In this document: positions 7,350 to 15,458 of the stretch, piece by piece
Position numbering within the stretch: the first letter of the stretch is position 1
Layout of the letters: each line of letters starts with the position of its first letter
Source: Chloroflexi bacterium UBA6077
GTDB taxonomy: Bacteria > Chloroflexota > UBA6077
Assembly (NCBI GenBank): GCA_002436065.1
Contig: DIXP01000100.1
Coordinates: 1 to 27,826, forward strand
DNA length: 27,826 bases
Direction of reading: 5' to 3'
The notes under the pieces: generated by a model
What the model saw: only the letters and a program-made list of their open reading frames with translations
What the model was told of the DNA's origin: nothing
The model's database searches: none
Made by a program: the position numbers and the translations under genes

Positions 7350-8138
7350 ATGAAGGAGGGGACTATCCTCGAACGGCTCGCCGAAAACTGGCTGGAGGGC
7401 AGCTTCAATCGCCTCCTGAAGCCAAAGCTTCAACCTGTCCAGATCGCCAAGGCAGTGGCCAAGGAGATGGAGCAGGGGCAGATGGTTGGCGTCGACGCTC
7501 CCCTGGCCCCCAACCTGTACGAAGTCCATCTGCACCCCGATGACCTGGCCGATCTCGCGGCATTTCAGTTAGGCCTGGAGCGTGAGCTGGCTTGCTTTCT
7601 CTCCAGCCGTGCCGCTCAGCGTGGCATCAGGTTCCTCGCGTCACCCAGGGTGAAGCTGGTCCCGGAAGACCAACGCCCCAGACGCGGACGGCTCCGGGTG
7701 CGCGGCACAATGGTGGACCTCCCACCCGCAACACCAGACACGGACGGTGGCGAGGCCATCCCTTGGGAGGGTACCGCAGAGATGCCGATGGCGGTAGCTG
7801 TCGTCGAAATCGCTCTGGACGATTGCTCCCCGGCCCCAGATGTCCGTGAGGCTGCCCTGGTGGACGACTCAGGAAGGACAATTCCCCTTCCAGCGACCGA
7901 GACCAGCCTCGGGAGAGCCATAGACAACGATCTAGTCCTGGAGGATACCGAGGTCTCGCGGCAGCACGCAAAGATCGTCCGAGAGCTAGATCGCTATGTC
8001 TTGTTGGATCTGGGAAGCACCAACGGCAGCTTCGTGGATGGCCACAGGGTCACCCGCCACCTCTTGTCGGATGGAGAGAAGCTCTCCTTCGGTGGAGCCA
8101 CCTTCACCTTCCGCCTCGTGGATCCGCCGCACCCCTAA
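7350..8138 (+). CDS. fhaA: FhaA-like protein (DUF3662 + FHA domain)
   Basis: A 262-aa cytoplasmic protein with the FhaA layout. An N-terminal DUF3662 domain (about residues 1-110, with FNRLLKPKLQPVQIAKAVAKEM) is joined by an acidic linker to a C-terminal FHA phosphothreonine-binding domain (about 172-258). The FHA motifs are intact: LGRAIDNDLVL, SRQHAKI and DLGSTNGSFVDG. In mycobacteria FhaA binds phosphorylated partners such as the MviN pseudokinase domain and regulates peptidoglycan synthesis near the poles and septum. A similar role here is inference from the family and from the wall-synthesis genes that follow. It is the first gene of the operon and probably translated from a leaderless mRNA. 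Confidence 0.9.
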   Translation: MKEGTILERLAENWLEGSFNRLLKPKLQPVQIAKAVAKEMEQGQMVGVDAPLAPNLYEVHLHPDDLADLAAFQLGLERELACFLSSRAAQRGIRFLASPRVKLVPEDQRPRRGRLRVRGTMVDLPPATPDTDGGEAIPWEGTAEMPMAVAVVEIALDDCSPAPDVREAALVDDSGRTIPLPATETSLGRAIDNDLVLEDTEVSRQHAKIVRELDRYVLLDLGSTNGSFVDGHRVTRHLLSDGEKLSFGGATFTFRLVDPPHP

Positions 8139-8156
8139 TCTCAAGGAGTCATCACC

Positions 8157-8597
8157 CTGACAGCCGAGAGCATTGTCCTCATTCTCCGATTCGCGATCCT
8201 ACTGCTTCTCTACCTGTTTCTGTGGCAACTGGTCGCGGTCATATGGAGGGATCTCCGCCGTCCAGGACCGGGCGAAGCCACCGCACGCCCACCCAAAGCG
8301 CAGCTTGTAGTGGTTGCGAGTGGAAGCAGCTCCTATCAACCTGGACACACCCTCCCGCTGCTGCCCAGCACCTCCATCGGGAGGAGTTCGGACAATACAC
8401 TCGTCCTGAGCGATGGGTTCGTGTCCACACACCATACTACTTTGAGCTACAGGGACGGCGGCTGGTGGATAGCCGATGCAGGCTCTAAAAACGGCACATG
8501 GGTCAATGGCCAACGGATTGAGGCTGAGCAGCGCCTCCAGCCGGGCGACCTCCTCCTGATAGGGCAGGTCAAGCTGGAGCTAAAGGTCCACGTATGA
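8157..8597 (+). CDS. fhaB: FhaB-like membrane-anchored FHA protein, CTG start
   Basis: A 146-aa protein with one N-terminal membrane segment (about residues 6-28, from IVLILRFAILLL to VAVIWRD) and a C-terminal FHA domain. The FHA motifs are IGRSSDNTLVL, STHHTTL and DAGSKNGTWVNG. The frame is open from the fhaA stop codon, yet it has no ATG, GTG or TTG before GTG 8310, which would remove the whole membrane anchor. A strong AAGGAG (8143-8148) stands 8 nt before CTG 8157, so I take CTG as the start; ATT 8172 is a weaker option. The recovered N-terminus matches the hydrophobic N-terminus expected of FhaB proteins. The stop overlaps the next start as ATGA. Confidence 0.85.
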   Translation: MTAESIVLILRFAILLLLYLFLWQLVAVIWRDLRRPGPGEATARPPKAQLVVVASGSSSYQPGHTLPLLPSTSIGRSSDNTLVLSDGFVSTHHTTLSYRDGGWWIADAGSKNGTWVNGQRIEAEQRLQPGDLLLIGQVKLELKVHV

Positions 8598-9886
8598 GCA
8601 CTTCCCATCCATCGCGTTGGACCGAACTCTTCCTCCTACCTCTGCCCATAGCCTTCGTGGCTCTCGGCCTGACGCTGATCAACCTCACCCTTCCAGGCCG
8701 CGTCCAGCAGTCGCACCTGCTCGCGGCCGCGCTAGCCCTCTTGCTGCTGTTAGTCTCCCACCTCGTCCTACTGTGGAGACATCCGCGCGCCGATCAACTG
8801 CTCCTCCCCCTGGTTGCCATGCTGTCCAGCATGGGCCTTGTGATGGTATCACGGCTTGCACCAGAGCTTGCCCTTCGCCAGGCCATCTGGCTGACAGTGG
8901 GCATGCTGCTGATGCTGGCAATCATCATCTTTCTCCCCAGGGTCGCCATCCTCCAGAACTACAAGTACACGTCCGCCGCCCTGGGATTCGCACTGGTCGC
9001 AGCCACCTTTCTCTTTGGAGATGATCCCAACGGAAGCGGGGCCAGGTTATGGCTCACGGTTGGCGGACGCTACTTCCAGCCATCAGAGATCCTGAAGCTG
9101 TTGCTAGTGGTGTTCCTAGCCGGCTATCTGGAGGACAAGCGGGAGTTGCTGTCCTGGAGCTCCAGCCGTCTTGGCGGCCTGAAGCTTCCCCCGCTCCCTT
9201 ATCTTGGTCCCCTCGCAGTCATGTGGGGAGTGTCCATGATGATGCTGGTTGCCCAGCGAGATCTGGGCGCAACCCTGCTGCTATTTGGCATCTTCCTGGC
9301 GATGCTCTACATGGCCAGCGGCCGCTTCATTTACGCATGGGGCGGTCTGGCCGCCTTCTTTGCCGGCACGAGTCTCTGCTACCTCCTCTTCGCGCACTTC
9401 CGGAACCGGGTGGTGGTGTGGATGGATCCCTGGTCGCGAGCCAGCAACGAGGGCTATCAGGTGGTACAGGCCCTCGTCGCATTGGCCTCAGGCGGCGTCC
9501 TTGGCGCCGGCCTTGGCAATGGCTACCCCGGCTATATCCCCGCCATTCAGACCGACTTCATAATCGCCGCTATTGGCGAGGAGATGGGGCTTGCCGGTTC
9601 CCTAGCAGTGGTTGCCCTCTTCATGGTGCTGGTCTACCGGGGGTTTAGAATCGCCCTGGATGCTGAGGATGGATTCTCTAGTCTGCTGGCCGCCGGTCTC
9701 ACGACTATTCTCGGCCTGCAGGCCGTGGTGATTCTTGCCGGCACCCTCAAGCTGATCCCCATCACCGGCATCACCCTACCATTCATCAGCTACGGCGGAA
9801 GTTCAATCATTACTAACTTCATCATCCTCGGGCTCCTATTACGCATCTCCGCCCAGAGGGGAGGCACCCGTGCACCGCAGCATTAG
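8594..9886 (+). CDS. SEDS peptidoglycan glycosyltransferase (FtsW/RodA type)
   Basis: A 430-aa polytopic membrane protein, about ten predicted helices, that polymerises lipid II into glycan strands with a partner class B PBP. SEDS signatures are present: GSGARLWLTVGG, FQPSEILKLLLV, AQRDLGATLLL with the conserved catalytic Asp region, GYQVVQALVALASGG, QTDFIIAAIGEEMG, and the C-terminal ITGITLPFISYGGSS. From sequence alone I cannot decide between a divisome (FtsW) and an elongasome (RodA) role. The immediate PBP partner and the fhaA-fhaB context match the actinobacterial rodA-pbpA arrangement. It overlaps fhaB by 4 nt and the PBP gene by 17 nt, pointing to translational coupling. Confidence 0.93.
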   Translation: MSTSHPSRWTELFLLPLPIAFVALGLTLINLTLPGRVQQSHLLAAALALLLLLVSHLVLLWRHPRADQLLLPLVAMLSSMGLVMVSRLAPELALRQAIWLTVGMLLMLAIIIFLPRVAILQNYKYTSAALGFALVAATFLFGDDPNGSGARLWLTVGGRYFQPSEILKLLLVVFLAGYLEDKRELLSWSSSRLGGLKLPPLPYLGPLAVMWGVSMMMLVAQRDLGATLLLFGIFLAMLYMASGRFIYAWGGLAAFFAGTSLCYLLFAHFRNRVVVWMDPWSRASNEGYQVVQALVALASGGVLGAGLGNGYPGYIPAIQTDFIIAAIGEEMGLAGSLAVVALFMVLVYRGFRIALDAEDGFSSLLAAGLTTILGLQAVVILAGTLKLIPITGITLPFISYGGSSIITNFIILGLLLRISAQRGGTRAPQH

Positions 9887-11351
9887 GCGCTTGGCGGCAA
9901 TCCTACTCTTGGCCCTGGGTGGCACAGCCCTCGCCCTCACCTACTGGCAGATCATCCGCGCCGACGAACTGGTATATGGTAGCTACAATCCGAGGTTGGC
10001 GGAGCAGGAGAAGGAACTGCCGCGCGGGCAGATGCTCGACCGCACCGGAAAGCTGCTGGCCTACAGCGAGCAGACTGCCGACGGGATGCGACGACGCTAC
10101 ACCGACCCGTCCATGGCCCCCGTGACGGGCTACTTCAGCCCCGACCACGGAGCCACGGGGTTGGAGAGCAGCTTCGCGCGCTACCTTCGCGGCGACGTAG
10201 CAACTAACCCCCTGGATGCCGTTTATCGAGAACTCGTCCACCAGCCTCGCCAGGGTGCCGACCTCATCCTAACCCTGGACGCTCGGGTGCAGGCAGCGGC
10301 GACACAGGCCATGGGGTCGGATAAGGGCGCCATCGTGGCCCTGGATCCCCGCACCGGTGCCGTGCTCGCCATGGTCTCCACACCCTACCAGGACCCCAAT
10401 CGGATAGACGAACGCTGGAGCCAACTCCAGTCCGATCCAGCCAAGCCGCTTTTCAACCGGGCCACCCAGGGGCTCTACACCCCGGGCTCCGTCTTCAAGG
10501 TAGTCACTGCCTCCGCGGCCCTGGACCTGGGATTGGTCAACCTGGATCAGCGCTACGAATGCACCCAGGACCTAGTCGTGGACGGGTTCCGCATCGAGAA
10601 TAAGAACCATGAGGGACTATCCTCCCTGACCTTCGTGCAGGACTTCGCATACTCCTGCAACGTGACTTTCGCCAAGGTCGGACTCTCGCTGGACACCAAC
10701 CCGATCCCCCTCGGCGACGCCACTCCCAACCCTCCCCCCTGGTCGCTAGGCATAGACGAAACCCGGCGGCGCTTTCTCGAGTACACGCGCCTGTTCGGAT
10801 TCGACTCGGACTTCCCCTTCGACCTTCCCACGTCGACGAGCCGGGTCGGCAGTCAGCCCTTATCCAGAGTGGAACTGGCCAACACCGCCTTTGGCCAGGG
10901 GGAACTCCAGGTTACACCCCTCCTCATGGCAACAGCGGCTGCCACCCTGGCCAACGACGGCAAGATGCTCCAGCCCTACATGGTCGAAGAAGTAAGAGAT
11001 CGGAACGGGAACGTCCTGAACCGCCACCAGCCCCAACTCGTGCGCGAGGTGATTCGGCCGTCGGCGGCTGAGGCCATGGATCGGCTGATGACAGCCAGCG
11101 TCGAGGAGGGCTATGCCAAGCCAGCAGCCATCTCCGGCGTCAAGGTCGGGGGAAAGACAGGCAGCGCTGAGGTCGGGGCGGACTCAAAGACCCATTCCTG
11201 GTTCATCGGCTACGCGCCGGTGGACAACCCCGTGGTAGCCGTGGCCGTGATTATGGAGAACAAGGGGTCGGGATCAGAGTTCGCCACCCCCGCCGGACGC
11301 AAGGTGATGGAAGCAGCACTGGCATCAAACTTGCCCCTCTCGCACCCCTAG
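9870..11351 (+). CDS. pbpA: class B penicillin-binding protein (PbpA-like transpeptidase)
   Basis: A 493-aa peptidoglycan DD-transpeptidase with an N-terminal membrane anchor (about residues 7-25). A PBP dimer-like region follows, with RGQMLDRTG and the YFSPDHGATGLE stretch typical of actinobacterial PbpA. The transpeptidase domain is complete: Ser207 in PGSVFKVV (SxxK), Ser262-Cys-Asn (SxN) and Lys429-Thr-Gly (KTG). The start is GTG 9870, inside the 3' end of the SEDS gene. It should be the crosslinking partner of that SEDS polymerase. No PASTA repeats and no transglycosylase domain are seen. Confidence 0.94.
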   Translation: MHRSIRRLAAILLLALGGTALALTYWQIIRADELVYGSYNPRLAEQEKELPRGQMLDRTGKLLAYSEQTADGMRRRYTDPSMAPVTGYFSPDHGATGLESSFARYLRGDVATNPLDAVYRELVHQPRQGADLILTLDARVQAAATQAMGSDKGAIVALDPRTGAVLAMVSTPYQDPNRIDERWSQLQSDPAKPLFNRATQGLYTPGSVFKVVTASAALDLGLVNLDQRYECTQDLVVDGFRIENKNHEGLSSLTFVQDFAYSCNVTFAKVGLSLDTNPIPLGDATPNPPPWSLGIDETRRRFLEYTRLFGFDSDFPFDLPTSTSRVGSQPLSRVELANTAFGQGELQVTPLLMATAAATLANDGKMLQPYMVEEVRDRNGNVLNRHQPQLVREVIRPSAAEAMDRLMTASVEEGYAKPAAISGVKVGGKTGSAEVGADSKTHSWFIGYAPVDNPVVAVAVIMENKGSGSEFATPAGRKVMEAALASNLPLSHP

Positions 11352-11389
11352 CACGTCTAGGGTTCAGGCATTAGACCGGGAGGTACCTC

Positions 11390-11959
11390 ATGCAACAGGA
11401 CGTGTCGACGCCGACGACGCCCCGGCCCCGCACGAGGAGGGCAAGGGGAACCACGTCGATGGGAGAGCGGAATCTCCAGAGCTACATGAACGATACCGGC
11501 GGCATGCTCAGCCAAGCTGGCGGGTACGTCGCGCAGCGGGCAAGAACTCAACCGCTGATCTTCGGATCGATACTGTTCGGGCTGATCGGGGCGATCGTGG
11601 GCAGCCGCATCGCCTTCATGCAGGCAGAGCGGCAAAGGAAGAACTTCTTCCAGAGGGTGGCCGACTCCCTGGGCAGCATCGGGCACAGCATCTCGAGCGG
11701 TGTCTCGAGAAGCACCAGCGGGCCCATCGCCTCTCTCAGAGAGAGCGGTGTGGGCGTATCCAGAGTCGCTCAATCCATGGGCGCCGTGGGGCCGATGCCC
11801 AGTATCGGAGCGCCGCGGCTCAGGGGCGGACAGGGCATGGGTCGGCAGATGGGCGGCATGCTCACCTTCGCGCCAATAGCCTTCTCGCTCCTGCGCAATC
11901 CCATGATCCGCGACATCGGCTTCCGATTCCTGTCTGGGCGCAGGTTGCGCCGCAGGTAG
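11390..11959 (+). CDS. unknown single-pass membrane protein at the end of the wall operon
   Basis: A 189-aa protein of no family I recognise. It has a basic Thr/Pro/Arg-rich N-terminus (1-23), one Gly-rich membrane segment (about 55-76, with small-residue GxxxG-like spacing), a Ser/Gly/Met-rich middle, a second moderately hydrophobic stretch (about 160-175), and an Arg-rich C-terminus (GRRLRRR). A good GGGAGG precedes the ATG. It lies 38 nt after pbpA and before the hairpin at 11971, so it probably shares the operon. A role beside the SEDS/PBP pair is inference. Confidence 0.7.
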   Translation: MQQDVSTPTTPRPRTRRARGTTSMGERNLQSYMNDTGGMLSQAGGYVAQRARTQPLIFGSILFGLIGAIVGSRIAFMQAERQRKNFFQRVADSLGSIGHSISSGVSRSTSGPIASLRESGVGVSRVAQSMGAVGPMPSIGAPRLRGGQGMGRQMGGMLTFAPIAFSLLRNPMIRDIGFRFLSGRRLRRR

Positions 11960-11970
11960 CCAGTACCACC

Positions 11971-12008
11971 GGTGCCGAAGCTGGCCTCCTCGGCTCAGCT
12001 TCGGCACC
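11971..12008 (+). terminator. hairpin terminator of the wall operon
   Basis: A perfect 13-bp stem (11971-11983 with 11996-12008) and a 12-nt loop, starting 12 nt after the stop of the last operon gene. There is no T-run, so it may rely on stem strength or protect the 3' end. Confidence 0.6.
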
Positions 12009-12092
12009 AACCCTTGCCCATCCGACACAGACAAACCGTACGGTCGCCTCGATGAACCCGAGCCTCCCGCGGTAGCCACCACCCACTGCGGA

Positions 12093-12101
12093 TGCTACAA
12101 T
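12093..12101 (+). promoter_or_regulatory. dinG promoter, extended -10
   Basis: TGCTACAAT is an extended -10 with one mismatch to TATAAT. No clear -35 is present. It would give a leader of about 100 nt before the dinG start. The leader contains a 30-codon ORF (12105-12197) whose ATG falls too close to the predicted start point to be convincing. Confidence 0.45.
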
Positions 12102-12207
12102 GTCATGAGCGTCGGCCTCTTCGCCGGCGCGGCTGTTCGGTTCCCCCCGGATTGCCGCAAACCCCCATCCGAGCGCCGCAAGGAGTCCGCTCGCTAGCAA
12201 GGATCGC

Positions 12208-15102
12208 GTGGTGGAGAGCTTCGTCTCCCTGGACCTGGAACTGACACCCTTCCTTGGCGACCAACTGCGCATCATCGAGATCGGCGCTGTCAGGTTTCGC
12301 GATGGCGAGGCGGTCGATAGCTTCTCCACACTTGTGAACCCCGGTTGTGCGCTCAGTGCAAGAGTAGAGGTACTCACCGGGATCCGTCCGGAGGAGACTC
12401 GCCGCGCACCCACCCTTGAACATGTGGTGCCAAGCTTCCTGGCGTTCCTCGGGGATGACCCAATAGTCGGCCAGAGCATCAACCTGGACATGGACTGCCT
12501 GGCCGCCCGTGGTATTCGCGTCGACAACCTGACCATCGACACCTTCGAGTTAGCCTCTCTCGTGTTGCCTGGCCTTCCATCCTACGACCTCGGCACCATC
12601 GCGCGGTCACTGGGGGTACAGCCACAGCAGGAGCACAGGGCGCTCGGCGACGCCATGACCTGTGGCAAAGTGCTGCTGGCCCTGGCCGCCAACCTGGATC
12701 GCCTCAGCCTGGAGGTTCTAACCCACATCGCCTCTCTGGCCGAGCAACTGCCCGCCTGGCCCATCACCGACCTGTTCCGCCAGGCTCTCCGATCACGGTT
12801 GAAGCACCACTTCATCGAAGGCACGGAGGCGCGGAGATGGGGGGGGAGCCAGAACGCGGAGGCGCAGGGACGCGGAGACGCGGAGAGCCCAGCATTTGGC
12901 ACTCAGGACTCATCACTCCCCGGTTTCCTACCTAACCTCGCCCCACCGACCCAGCGCCAGCCCCTACGCCCATCCCCTCACGCTATCAAACTGGACTACA
13001 AGGAGCTGTGGTCACTTCTCCAACCCGGGGGTGCCGTGGCCTCATCTCTGCCTGGCTTTGAGGAGCGGCAGGAGCAGCTACGCATGCTGGACGCCGTGGT
13101 CGATGCCTTCAACAGCGGCGGCCGTCTGCTGGTAGAGGCCGGCACGGGCACAGGCAAGTCCCTCTCCTATCTGTTGCCCGCCCTCTACTACGCCGTGCGC
13201 AACGGCCGACGCGTCGTGGTGTCCACCAACACCATCAACCTCCAGGACCAGCTATACCACAAGGACATCCCGGTACTCCAGGATTGCCTGCCTCTCCAGT
13301 TCAGAGCGGCACTGCTCAAGGGAAGAGCCAACTACCTATGCCTGCGCCGATGGCTAGTCCTCTCCCGCACAGCAAACCTGACCCCGCCGGAGATCCTGCT
13401 GCTGATAAAGACACTGGTGTGGCTCTCTGTAACCCAGACCGGCGACAAGGCAGAGCTAAGCCTCTCACCCACCGACTCGACGCTGTGGTCGCGCATATCG
13501 GCCCAGGCCGAGTCGTGTGCCCTGTCTCGCTGCCCACAGCACCGTCGAGGCAACTGCTTCGTCGCGCGGGCTCGACGGATCGCCGAAGGAGCGCACCTCC
13601 TCATTGTCAATCATGCCCTGCTCCTGACCGATGTCACCACTGCTGGTGGCATCCTGCCCGAGTACTCCCACCTGATAGTGGACGAGGCCCACCACTTAGA
13701 GGCTGAGGCCACGGAACAGCTCGGCTTCATGTTGAGTTGGGGTGACCTCTCTGCCTTCCTGTCCACCGTTCGCCAGTCGTCCTTGGGCCCGAACGGTGCC
13801 GGCTTCCTCTTGGAGGTCGCGTCCGCCCTCCGGAGATCCTCTCTCCAGGCCGAGGATGCGTCGACTATTCGATCCACACTCTCGACAGCAGGCACGTCTG
13901 CCGAAACGGTCGCGGAGGAAGGTCGCTCCTTTTTCGAGGCGCTTAACTGCTTCCTCCACGACCATGCAGAAGAGCGACCCAGGAATGGGATCCGGCTCCG
14001 AATAACATCCTCCACCCGCTCCCAACCTGGCTGGTCCGAAATCGAAGTACACTGGGACATCCTCTCGGAAAGGCTGCGCTCCCTCAAGCACCATCTCCTC
14101 CGACTGGAGGCGGCCCTCCAACCGCTGGAGCCCGACCAGTTGACCGAGCGCGAAGGGCTCCTTGCTGAGCTGGGAGGGCTGGTCAGCTACCTTGAGAACG
14201 CGAGTACTCACGGCGAGGAGATCTTCTCCGCACCCTCATCCAATGGGATCTATTGGATCAGCGGCGGCGGGAATCTGGAGGAGTTGGCCATCCGAAGCGC
14301 ACCTCTCCACGTGGGGGAGGTGCTGAAAGACGCCCTCCTGGCAGAGAAGCAGACCGTGATCCTCACTTCGGCTACCCTGACTACCGAGAGCAGCTTTGAC
14401 TACATAAAGGAGCGATTGGGGCTGGAGGAAGCGCAGGATCTGATGCTCGGCTCTCCCTTTGACTACGTCAACTCAACCCTGCTGTATCTAGTGCAGGATA
14501 TCCCAGAGCCCACCAGACCGACCTGTCAAAGGGCGGTGGAAGCCACTATCCTGGCCCTGGCCCTGGCCCTGGAGGGGCGGACCCTGGTACTGTTTACCTC
14601 CCACGCCCAACTGAGGCAGACCAGTAGCGCCATCCGCGCGCGCCTGGAGGAGCAGGGGGTGGTACTTCTGGCCCATGGTCTCGACGGGTCAAGACGTCGA
14701 CTACTTCAGTCCTTCAAGTCCAGTCCTAAGGCCGTTCTGATGGGGACCAGCAGCTTCTGGGAGGGGATCGATGTCGTGGGGGAAGCTCTAAGTTGCCTGG
14801 TGATCGTGAAGCTACCCTTCGCCGTCCCCACTGACCCTGTCTTTGCCGCCAGGAGCGAGATCTTCGAGGAGCCCTTCCGCCAGTACTCGGTGCCGCAGAC
14901 GATCCTCAAGCTGAAGCAGGGGTTCGGTCGACTGATTCGCAGCAGCACTGATCGAGGAGTCGTGGTGTTGCTGGACAGTCGGGTCGGCAGCAAGCATTAC
15001 GGCCCTGCCTTCCTCCAATCCCTGCCACGGTGCACCCTGCAGACGGGCTCGGCCGCCCACGCCCCAGAACGGGCTCGTGCATGGCTCCGGAGAGGTCGGT
15101 AG
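12208..15102 (+). CDS. dinG: DinG-family helicase with N-terminal DEDDh exonuclease
   Basis: A 964-aa fusion. Residues 1-175 form a DnaQ-like 3'-5' exonuclease: Asp9 and Glu11 in SLDLEL, GQSINLDMD, and HRALGDA. A linker (about 200-265) leads to an XPD/DinG superfamily-2 helicase: Walker A EAGTGTGKS, DEAHH box, LTSATLT, SSFWEGIDV and QGFGRLIR. Four cysteines (378, 437, 442, 450; spacing x58, x4, x7) match the iron-sulfur site of E. coli DinG, which helps unwind R-loops, D-loops and forked DNA. The linker carries a repeat-like insertion at 12822-12920. GTG 12208 and GTG 12211 stand in tandem after AAGGA; the second has the better 7-nt spacing. The gene appears to be monocistronic. Confidence 0.93.
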   Translation: MVESFVSLDLELTPFLGDQLRIIEIGAVRFRDGEAVDSFSTLVNPGCALSARVEVLTGIRPEETRRAPTLEHVVPSFLAFLGDDPIVGQSINLDMDCLAARGIRVDNLTIDTFELASLVLPGLPSYDLGTIARSLGVQPQQEHRALGDAMTCGKVLLALAANLDRLSLEVLTHIASLAEQLPAWPITDLFRQALRSRLKHHFIEGTEARRWGGSQNAEAQGRGDAESPAFGTQDSSLPGFLPNLAPPTQRQPLRPSPHAIKLDYKELWSLLQPGGAVASSLPGFEERQEQLRMLDAVVDAFNSGGRLLVEAGTGTGKSLSYLLPALYYAVRNGRRVVVSTNTINLQDQLYHKDIPVLQDCLPLQFRAALLKGRANYLCLRRWLVLSRTANLTPPEILLLIKTLVWLSVTQTGDKAELSLSPTDSTLWSRISAQAESCALSRCPQHRRGNCFVARARRIAEGAHLLIVNHALLLTDVTTAGGILPEYSHLIVDEAHHLEAEATEQLGFMLSWGDLSAFLSTVRQSSLGPNGAGFLLEVASALRRSSLQAEDASTIRSTLSTAGTSAETVAEEGRSFFEALNCFLHDHAEERPRNGIRLRITSSTRSQPGWSEIEVHWDILSERLRSLKHHLLRLEAALQPLEPDQLTEREGLLAELGGLVSYLENASTHGEEIFSAPSSNGIYWISGGGNLEELAIRSAPLHVGEVLKDALLAEKQTVILTSATLTTESSFDYIKERLGLEEAQDLMLGSPFDYVNSTLLYLVQDIPEPTRPTCQRAVEATILALALALEGRTLVLFTSHAQLRQTSSAIRARLEEQGVVLLAHGLDGSRRRLLQSFKSSPKAVLMGTSSFWEGIDVVGEALSCLVIVKLPFAVPTDPVFAARSEIFEEPFRQYSVPQTILKLKQGFGRLIRSSTDRGVVVLLDSRVGSKHYGPAFLQSLPRCTLQTGSAAHAPERARAWLRRGR
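12822..12920 (+). repeat. in-frame repeat-like insertion in the dinG linker
   Basis: Purine-rich units such as ACGCGGAG and CGGAGGCGC recur several times, with a run of nine G in the middle, followed by an ACTCAGGACTCATCACTC stretch. This composition looks like intergenic dispersed repeats rather than the surrounding codon use. It is translated in frame as about 33 residues (roughly 205-238) rich in Gly, Ala, Arg, Glu and Ser. Confidence 0.5.
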
Positions 15103-15110
15103 AATCGGAA

Positions 15111-15138
15111 AAGGGGGTCAGCTATAGCTGACCCCCTT
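15111..15138. terminator. bidirectional terminator, 28-bp perfect palindrome
   Basis: AAGGGGGTCAGCTA and its exact inverse form a complete palindrome. It sits 8 nt after the dinG stop and 14 nt from the stop of the convergent gene at 15153. Short A and T flanks on each side suit termination in both directions. Confidence 0.7.
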
Positions 15139-15152
15139 AGGTCGATTGCACC

Positions 15153-15356
15153 CTACTCTGGGTCGAGGCTCTCCTCTTCCAGCGACTTCGCCGACACTGG
15201 AGCCTCGGAGGCACGGCGTCGCTTGGCGGCCTCCACAGTCTGTTCCAGCAGTTCCGTGTCCCGGCCGTCCTCCTCCAGATCCTCCACGTACACTGCCTCT
15301 CCGTCATCGGTCACCAGGTAATGCCGATCGCCCTTTGCGTCCACATACAGCTTCAC
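15153..15356 (-). CDS. small acidic protein of unknown function
   Basis: A 67-aa soluble protein, no family recognised. The first half (KLYVDAKGDRHYLVTDDGEAVYVED) looks like two short beta hairpins, and the second is a charged helix. I chose GTG 15356 because a perfect AAGGAGG lies 7 nt upstream. The frame is open 23 codons further, but that part is Cys/Pro/Arg-rich and lies before the ribosome site. It has its own candidate promoter and a shared terminator. Confidence 0.65.
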   Translation of the reverse strand: MKLYVDAKGDRHYLVTDDGEAVYVEDLEEDGRDTELLEQTVEAAKRRRASEAPVSAKSLEEESLDPE

Positions 15357-15458
15357 TGGTCTCCTCCTTCCGATAGGCGGATGATCGTCCGACGGGCAAC
15401 TACAGACACAAGACTCGCGGGTCAAGGTTACAGGATCGCCAAGGTCTCACCAGTGATG

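Noticed and set aside
12105..12197. 30-codon ORF in the dinG leader
   Set aside because: Its ATG would fall at or before the predicted transcription start and it has no ribosome site.
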